From NCBI GenBank assembly GCA_041746135.1, contig JBGTHQ010000003.1:62001-126000 (forward strand): 64,000 bases of DNA, given 5' to 3'. Positions 59,017-64,000 of the stretch are shown piece by piece; the first letter of the stretch is position 1; each line of letters starts with the position of its first letter. Both the position numbers and the translations under genes were made by a program. Source of the DNA: Alg239-R122 sp041746135. Its GTDB lineage: Bacteria > Pseudomonadota > Alphaproteobacteria > Sphingomonadales > Sphingomonadaceae. The notes beneath the pieces are model-generated. The model saw only the letters and a program-made list of their open reading frames with translations. It ran no database searches and was not told the origin of the DNA.

Positions 59017-59807
59017 CAGGGAACGTCCGTTCGCATATCCTGCTCTCGCATATATGTGTCGTGCCGCGCCGGAAGCGCCCACCAGGGCAGGCTGGGCGAC
59101 AGGTGATGTTCGTGATGATAGCCGAAATGAAAGCAGCTGAAAAGCGATGCCGCTTTACCGAAATCATTGGTACGCGCATTATGGCGGTCAGAAAACCCAT
59201 CGCTTTCATGCCGGTGCGGGCGATACGTGCCGAAATAGAATAATTGAAACGACGAAGCTATTGCCGGAAATCCGTATAAAAAAATGATGTTGGCGGGGGG
59301 CAGTCGTAATATCAGGTAATAGCCCAGCACGACCGTCGCTATCCAGGCCATCGACATCCAGCCGAAATAGCGTTTCAGAAATAGCATATACCATGGCCAG
59401 AAATCATGCGGATTATCGGCGTTGAAATCGGGATCGTCTTTGCCGCCGACAAATTTGTGATGGTCGAAATGCGCGTCGCGCATGCCTTTCCAGGCAAACC
59501 CCGCATACAGGAACAGCAGCACGCCGCCAAGGATTTCCGCCAGTTTGGGCCATTTCGGACTAAGCGATCCGTGCATCGCGTCGTGCGCGACGATAAACAT
59601 CCCGACCGACAGCCAGCACTGGACCGCGAAAATCAGTGGCACTAATAGCCATGCTGCACCTTCCAGCCGCAGAAAAAACATTGCCCAGATATGGATAGCC
59701 AGCCAACCAGCGAAAACGGACGCCGCCAGAAACAACCCGACCAGCGACTGGCGCATTGGCGAAGCCGCGACCATTGGACCGGATTTATTGTGTTCGGTAA
59801 TCTCCAT
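59016..59807 (-). CDS. crtW: Beta-carotene ketolase
   Basis: 263 aa from the preferred ATG at 59807; starts at 59834 or GTG 59840 add up to eleven residues. The His motifs FIVAHDAMHGSLS, GMRDAHFDHHKFVGG, YRPHRHE and HFGYHHEHHLSPSLPWWALP are those of CrtW-type ketolases. It adds 4-keto groups to beta-carotene or zeaxanthin. First gene of the crtW-crtZ pair; divergent from the DUF2726 gene. Confidence 0.93.
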   Translation of the reverse strand: MEITEHNKSGPMVAASPMRQSLVGLFLAASVFAGWLAIHIWAMFFLRLEGAAWLLVPLIFAVQCWLSVGMFIVAHDAMHGSLSPKWPKLAEILGGVLLFLYAGFAWKGMRDAHFDHHKFVGGKDDPDFNADNPHDFWPWYMLFLKRYFGWMSMAWIATVVLGYYLILRLPPANIIFLYGFPAIASSFQLFYFGTYRPHRHESDGFSDRHNARTNDFGKAASLFSCFHFGYHHEHHLSPSLPWWALPARHDTYMREQDMRTDVP

Positions 59808-59911
59808 GCCCTCTATATAGCGACTGGCAGCCATTGGCACAAAGGCAAAACAGGCAATATCTGTTGCATCTTATAGAGTACATGCAAGCTGTAGTTGTTT
59901 AGCTATGCTGC

Positions 59912-60625
59912 ATGGCAATTTTCGAATTCATAACCGTGTTTTTACCTTTTTGGTCTATTTTTCATTACGGAAAATCGTTTTGGAGAACAAAACCCATGTT
60001 TCATACATCCGTTTTTTTTCTTACGGCTTTGATTTTCGCCTCCATAGCGATCGGGATATATGGCGAGCGTTTACGGGCCCGGTGGGCTATTGCCGAGTGG
60101 AAAAGAAAGCGAGGCTATCAAAAATATAAACGAAAAGACTGGAGTTTGAAACCCTCAGTTCCAAAACAGACAGATAAGCCATTTAACGATAAGCAACATG
60201 CGGCCGAGCAGTTACAGCATGTTATGTCAGCTGTGTTTGTACCTTGCAAATTATTGAATTTTACGGAATCTCGTTTGCTTTCAAGCGTCGAGAAATATCT
60301 GGCAGAACATAACAGCAATTGGCGTGTGATGGCACAAGTCAGTTTGGGAGAAATATTGTCCAGCAAAAACAAGCAGGCATATCTTGCCATAAATTCTAAA
60401 CGGGTTGATCTTTTGTTGATAGATACGAATAATATGCCCCGGCATGTGATAGAATATCAAGGAGGCGGCCATCATCAAGGTAATGCTGCAGTACGAGATG
60501 CCGTTAAAAAAGAAGCTCTGCGCCGGGCGGGAATAAACTATAGTGAAATTTGCAAGGGCGACACTCAGTCTGATGTAAAATCGCTTGTCGAAAAAATTGC
60601 ACGCGATTTTCGGTTTGCGGCATAA
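59912..60625 (+). CDS. DUF2726 protein with membrane anchor, low GC
   Basis: 237 aa. A hydrophobic region (about 5-18 and 31-50) precedes a basic linker and a DUF2726 domain: NWRVMAQVSLGEIL, NSKRVDLLLI (D166), HVIEYQGGGHHQG (E181, Q183), and RDAVKKEALRRAGI. This resembles a PD-(D/E)xK nuclease core, and relatives lie in restriction/defence and topoisomerase-like fusions. GC (38% in a sampled line) is far below the neighbours, so it looks acquired. It stands alone between crtW and leuC. Confidence 0.8.
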   Translation: MAIFEFITVFLPFWSIFHYGKSFWRTKPMFHTSVFFLTALIFASIAIGIYGERLRARWAIAEWKRKRGYQKYKRKDWSLKPSVPKQTDKPFNDKQHAAEQLQHVMSAVFVPCKLLNFTESRLLSSVEKYLAEHNSNWRVMAQVSLGEILSSKNKQAYLAINSKRVDLLLIDTNNMPRHVIEYQGGGHHQGNAAVRDAVKKEALRRAGINYSEICKGDTQSDVKSLVEKIARDFRFAA

Positions 60626-60627
60626 CT

Positions 60628-60645
60628 AAAGCAAAATCTTGCTTT
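60628..60645 (+). terminator. Weak terminator-like hairpin after the DUF2726 gene
   Basis: AAAGCAA (60628-60634) and TTGCTTT (60639-60645) form a seven-pair AT-rich stem with a four-base loop. The T-run is part of the stem, so termination efficiency is doubtful. Confidence 0.35.
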
Positions 60646-60673
60646 CACTCGTACCAAGGCTAAAACGGTGGGT

Positions 60674-62101
60674 ATGAGTGAACGAAAAACCCTCTACGAG
60701 AAAATATGGGATGCGCATGTGGTGGAGCAGCGTGACGATGGCACGGCGCTGATCTATATCGACCGTCATCTGGTGCACGAGGTTACCAGTCCGCAGGCGT
60801 TCGAGGGATTGCGGCTGGCGGGTCGCACGGTGCGCCGCCCCGATCTTACGCTGGCGGTGCCCGACCATAATGTTCCAACCACTCCGCGCACCGATGCGAA
60901 GGGAATGGCCATTCCGATTGCCGATCGCGACAGCGCAGCGCAATTGGAGGCGCTGGAGCGCAACGCGCCCGCATTCGGCATCCGCTATATTCGTGCCACC
61001 GACCGCGAACAGGGAATTGTCCACGTGATTGGTCCTGAACAGGGATTTACGCTGCCCGGCACTACTTTGGTGTGCGGCGACAGCCACACCGCGGCGCATG
61101 GCGCGCTGGGAGCGCTGGCATTCGGTATCGGCACGAGCGAGGTCGAGCATGTGCTGGCGACGCAGACCTTGCTGCTGAAACGCTCAAAAGCGATGGAAAT
61201 TCGGGTTAAAGGTACTTTGGGTCCCGGGATCACACCAAAGGATCTAATCCTGCATATCATCGGACATATTGGCGCTGCGGGCGGCAACGGCCATGTGATC
61301 GAATATCGCGGAAAGGTGTTCGAGGACATGTCGGTCGAGGGCCGCCTGACCGTGTCCAACATGTCGATCGAAGCGGGCGCGCGCGCGGGTCTGATCGCGC
61401 CCGATAAAAAGACGTTCGTCTATCTGAAGGGCCGTCCGATGGCTCCCAAAGGCGCGGATTGGGATGCTGCGCTTGCCTATTGGCGTACGCTGCAAACGGA
61501 TCAGGGTGCGGTCTTCGATACCAGCATCACTATCGATGCGGCCCAGATCGAACCGACTGTGACCTGGGGCACCAGTCCCGAAGATGTTGTGGCAATTGGC
61601 GGCACTGTACCGGACCCGATGAGCTTTGCCGACCCCGCGAAACAAGAGGCGGCGCAAAAATCGCTCGATTATATGGGACTGACTGCGGGCATGAAAATGA
61701 CCGACGTGCCGGTCGCGCATATCTTTATCGGCAGCTGCACGAACAGTCGGATCGAGGATTTACGCGCCGCCGCAAAAATAGTACGCGGAAAAAAGATAGC
61801 CGCAGAGATCAAATCGGCTCTGGTTGTTCCGGGATCGGGATTGGTCAAACAGCAGGCGGAACGCGAAGGGCTCGACCGTATATTTACGGATGCCGGTTTC
61901 GAATGGCGGGAGCCGGGCTGCTCCGCATGTCTGGGGATGAATCCCGACAAGGTTCCTCCGGGCGAGCGCTGCGCGTCCACATCGAACCGCAATTTCGTGG
62001 GGCGACAGGGACCGGGTGCACGCACGCATCTCGTTTCCCCTTCCATGGCGGCTGCCGCGGCAGTGACCGGAACACTGACAGACGTGAGACAATTGGGTTA
62101 G
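60674..62101 (+). CDS. leuC: 3-isopropylmalate dehydratase large subunit
   Basis: 475 aa from ATG at 60674. VCGDSHTAAHGALGALAFGI, FIGSCTNSRIEDLR and WREPGCSACLGMNPDKV hold the three Cys of the 4Fe-4S cluster. The enzyme isomerises 2- to 3-isopropylmalate in leucine synthesis with LeuD, encoded 180 bases downstream beyond a 55-aa frame. Confidence 0.97.
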   Translation: MSERKTLYEKIWDAHVVEQRDDGTALIYIDRHLVHEVTSPQAFEGLRLAGRTVRRPDLTLAVPDHNVPTTPRTDAKGMAIPIADRDSAAQLEALERNAPAFGIRYIRATDREQGIVHVIGPEQGFTLPGTTLVCGDSHTAAHGALGALAFGIGTSEVEHVLATQTLLLKRSKAMEIRVKGTLGPGITPKDLILHIIGHIGAAGGNGHVIEYRGKVFEDMSVEGRLTVSNMSIEAGARAGLIAPDKKTFVYLKGRPMAPKGADWDAALAYWRTLQTDQGAVFDTSITIDAAQIEPTVTWGTSPEDVVAIGGTVPDPMSFADPAKQEAAQKSLDYMGLTAGMKMTDVPVAHIFIGSCTNSRIEDLRAAAKIVRGKKIAAEIKSALVVPGSGLVKQQAEREGLDRIFTDAGFEWREPGCSACLGMNPDKVPPGERCASTSNRNFVGRQGPGARTHLVSPSMAAAAAVTGTLTDVRQLG

Positions 62102-62110
62102 GACAGACAT

Positions 62111-62278
62111 ATGAGCGACGACAAAAAGAAATTATCGGATGCGGCCAAAATCGGCGCAGCGGCCATCGGCTCTGCGGCACTGGCCGCTGCCTTGCTATAC
62201 GCCAATAAACATCGCAATGCGGATGAAACCGCCGCAAGTAAGCCCAAGCGAAACACCCCGCAACCTGAGTCGGACTAG
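62111..62278 (+). CDS. 55-aa Ala-rich membrane peptide between leuC and leuD
   Basis: ATG at 62111 to TAG at 62278. A charged N-terminus (MSDDKKKLSDAAK) precedes a small-residue hydrophobic stretch (IGAAAIGSAALAAALLYA, about 14-31) and a basic, Pro-rich tail. It is nine bases after leuC and three bases before leuD; the tight fit and compatible codon use support translation. I do not recognise a family. Confidence 0.6.
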   Translation: MSDDKKKLSDAAKIGAAAIGSAALAAALLYANKHRNADETAASKPKRNTPQPESD

Positions 62279-62281
62279 CAT

Positions 62282-62875
62282 ATGAAACCGATCAGCAAAG
62301 TATTTGGCCGCGCTATTCCCTTCGGCCGGAAAAATGTCGATACCGATGTGATCATTCCGGCCCGGTGGCTGAAAACTATCACCCGCGAAGGTCTGGGGCA
62401 GGGCGCTTTCGAAACCGTCCGGAGCGAACAAGGCAATTTATTCGGCGATCCCCAATATGCGGGGGCGCCGATATTGATAGCGGGCGACAATTTTGGCTGC
62501 GGCTCCAGCCGCGAACATGCCGCATGGGCATTGCTTGATATGGGTATTACCGCAGTTATCGCGCCCAGCTTTTCCGATATTTTCAGCAGCAACGCGTTCA
62601 AAAACGGCATTTTGATCGTTGCATTACCACAGGTCGCGATCGATCGCCTGATGGAAGTCGCCAAAACCGATCCGATCGATATCGATCTCGACAGCCAGAG
62701 CGTGACCACGCCTTTTCAGGACCGGTTCGCGTTCGCCATCGATCCGTTCCGCAAGAAATGCTTGCAAAACGGGCTCGACGAGATCGACATGACCATGGAA
62801 CAAGGCGATGCGATTGCCACATACGAACGGGGATTGTCCGCCGACAAACCGTGGCAGCAACCGCGCGCGCTCTAA
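62282..62875 (+). CDS. leuD: 3-isopropylmalate dehydratase small subunit
   Basis: 197 aa. FGRKNVDTDVIIPARWLKTI and the GDNFGCGSSREHAAWALLDM block are diagnostic of LeuD, which completes the active site with LeuC. Length is normal. It is the last gene of the leuC-peptide-leuD run. Confidence 0.97.
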   Translation: MKPISKVFGRAIPFGRKNVDTDVIIPARWLKTITREGLGQGAFETVRSEQGNLFGDPQYAGAPILIAGDNFGCGSSREHAAWALLDMGITAVIAPSFSDIFSSNAFKNGILIVALPQVAIDRLMEVAKTDPIDIDLDSQSVTTPFQDRFAFAIDPFRKKCLQNGLDEIDMTMEQGDAIATYERGLSADKPWQQPRAL

Positions 62876-62905
62876 CTTCTCGTTTAATCGTTTGCTTAAT
62901 CTGTT

Positions 62906-62938
62906 GGCTTGGGCATGCCGCGCGTGTTAGTCCAAGCC
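62906..62938 (+). repeat. Inverted repeat after leuD
   Basis: GGCTTGG (62906-62912) and CCAAGCC (62932-62938) are separated by 19 bases. It could be a weak hairpin ending the leu transcript or a site upstream of the oxidoreductase gene; no T-run follows. Confidence 0.35.
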
Positions 62939-62970
62939 TAAATCAAGAAACACGGATAGGAGATATTCTG

Positions 62971-63966
62971 ATGCGCGCATTGCTGTCGAAAGAAGTTGGC
63001 GGTCCTGAAACTTTGGCAATGACCGAGGTGGATTCTCCCTCCCCTGGCGCGGGTGAATTGCTGGTGTACGTAAAGGCCTGCTCAATCAACTTTCCCGATG
63101 CGCTGATCATCAAGGACATGTACCAGCTGCGCCCGCCGCGTCCTTTTGCACCGGGCAGCGAGATTTCCGGTGTCGTGGAAGCTATCGGCGATGGCGTGAC
63201 CGATTTCAAAATCGGCGACCGCGTCATCGCTGGAACCGGTTTCGGGGGACTGGTCGAGAAAAAGACCGTAGCTGCTACGGGTGCCTATCATCTGCCGGAC
63301 GAATTCAGTTTTGAACAGGGCGCATCGTTGCTGATGACCTATGGCACCTCGATCCATGCGCTGAAAGACCGCGGACATATCAAACAAGGCGATACGTTGC
63401 TTATACTCGGCGCAGCGGGAGGTGTCGGCCTGGCTGCGGTCGAACTGGGCAAAGCCTATGGTGCGCGCGTGGTTGCGGCTGTTTCCAGCGAAGCCAAGGC
63501 CAAAGCGGCAAAGGCGGCGGGCGCGGACGAAACGGTGATCTACGACCGACAGCCTTTCGACAAGGAGCAATCCAAGGCGCTGAGCCAGAAGTTCAAGGAT
63601 GCCGTGGGTCCAGAGGGTGCCGATATCATCTATGACGCCGTGGGCGGCGATTATAGCGAACCCGCGGTACGTTCGATCGCATGGGAAGGGCGCTTTCTGG
63701 TGGTGGGTTTCCCGGCCGGTATCGCCAGGCTGCCGCTGAACCTCACGCTGCTGAAAAGCTGCGATGTGTGCGGCGTTTTCTGGGGTGCGTACGCCGCTCG
63801 CGATCCCAAAGGCAATGCTGCCAATATCGCCGAGTTGTTCGATTTGTGGAAAGCGGGCAAAATCAGCCCGATGATTTCCGAAACCTTTGCGTTCGAGGAT
63901 GCCGGCAAAGCCATTGCCAAACTCGCCAACCGCGATGCGATCGGTAAACTTGTAGTGAAAATGTAG
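62971..63966 (+). CDS. Zinc-independent quinone oxidoreductase (MDR family)
   Basis: 331 aa from ATG at 62971, with AGGAGA nine bases upstream. MDR-family fold: KACSINFPDALIIKDMYQLR, PGSEISGVVEAIGDGVTDFK and the NADPH motif LLILGAAGGVGLAAVELGKA. No structural or catalytic zinc Cys set is visible. It resembles QorA-type quinone reductases or enoyl reductases. It is the last gene; 63967-64000 holds nothing recognisable. Confidence 0.9.
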   Translation: MRALLSKEVGGPETLAMTEVDSPSPGAGELLVYVKACSINFPDALIIKDMYQLRPPRPFAPGSEISGVVEAIGDGVTDFKIGDRVIAGTGFGGLVEKKTVAATGAYHLPDEFSFEQGASLLMTYGTSIHALKDRGHIKQGDTLLILGAAGGVGLAAVELGKAYGARVVAAVSSEAKAKAAKAAGADETVIYDRQPFDKEQSKALSQKFKDAVGPEGADIIYDAVGGDYSEPAVRSIAWEGRFLVVGFPAGIARLPLNLTLLKSCDVCGVFWGAYAARDPKGNAANIAELFDLWKAGKISPMISETFAFEDAGKAIAKLANRDAIGKLVVKM

Positions 63967-64000
63967 CGCGACACAAGCCAGGTTTCGCTCTTCCGAAATC

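Noticed and set aside
60674..62101. leuC and leuD as aconitase-like or homoaconitase genes
   Set aside because: Length, the LeuC 4Fe-4S motif set and a separate small subunit with GSSREHAAWAL fit isopropylmalate dehydratase; nothing suggests lysine biosynthesis.

Overview
The window is chromosomal DNA of an alphaproteobacterium of the order Sphingomonadales. Three things point there: the general stress response locus phyP-nepR-phyR with promoters of the sigma-EcfG type, the carotenoid pair crtW-crtZ, and gene orders such as rpiB-glyA-nrdR and pyrE-pdxJ-acpS-lepB that I associate with that order. Most of the window is GC-rich, about 60% by hand counts of sample lines, and densely packed with many ATGA or TGATG start/stop overlaps. 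Nearly all of it is core chromosome. I see no insertion sequence, prophage, CRISPR array, rRNA or tRNA.

Layout. 0-8.8 kb: a truncated YeiB-like membrane protein, a nitroreductase resembling iodotyrosine deiodinase, a Coq4-type protein, DUF3052, a VapBC toxin-antitoxin pair beside purL, two membrane proteins, then xseB-ispA-coaD. 8.9-12.3 kb: a periplasmic cyclophilin and the queuosine genes queA and tgt, with an orphan DUF2282 (bufferin-like) lipoprotein between them. 12.3-15.3 kb: the stress response core, namely a PhyP-like sensor with a degenerate ATPase domain, nepR and divergent phyR. No ecfG is present. 15.4-20.2 kb: rpsD, a chorismate mutase, and trmJ-nrdR-(zinc ribbon)-glyA-rpiB. 20.2-27.8 kb: an orphan ParA-like ATPase, a hydrolase, arsC, a Fur-box-controlled TonB receptor, an orphan 2Fe-2S oxidoreductase subunit, a YdeI-like protein, a class II aldolase, rpsU and an anchored FKBP. 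27.8-31.9 kb: an AI-2E family protein, then lepB, acpS, a small membrane protein, pdxJ and pyrE. 32-38.6 kb: a complete aa3-type cytochrome c oxidase operon with its assembly genes. 38.6-42.7 kb: thrC, an rRNA-methyltransferase-like gene, folB, a pteridine-reductase-like gene and a fasciclin lipoprotein. 42.8-58.5 kb: an accessory metabolic region with a TPP enzyme, aldehyde dehydrogenase, SMP-30 lactonase, two HAD proteins, a split CoA-transferase, esterase, two GSTs, a SulP transporter, a serine hydrolase and a DMT exporter. 58.5-64 kb: crtZ-crtW, a low-GC DUF2726 gene, leuC-(55-aa ORF)-leuD and a quinone oxidoreductase.

How the parts connect. The PhyR/NepR switch is accompanied by two exact GGAAC-N16-CGTT sites, before nepR and before the fasciclin lipoprotein, and by one near-match before a csbD gene 30 kb away. 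The window therefore holds both the core regulators and likely members of the stress regulon. Three patches have lower GC and look acquired or recombined: vapBC plus the 3' part of purL (about 2.84-4.02 kb), the YdeI-like gene and its flank (about 25.3-25.9 kb), and the DUF2726 gene (about 59.9-60.65 kb).

The most interesting loci are the orphan DUF2282 lipoprotein, the HAD-like lipoprotein lying between the two CoA-transferase subunits, the PhyP-like protein with a degenerate ATPase domain, and the iodotyrosine-deiodinase-like nitroreductase. I did not find a large undescribed multigene system that I could defend.
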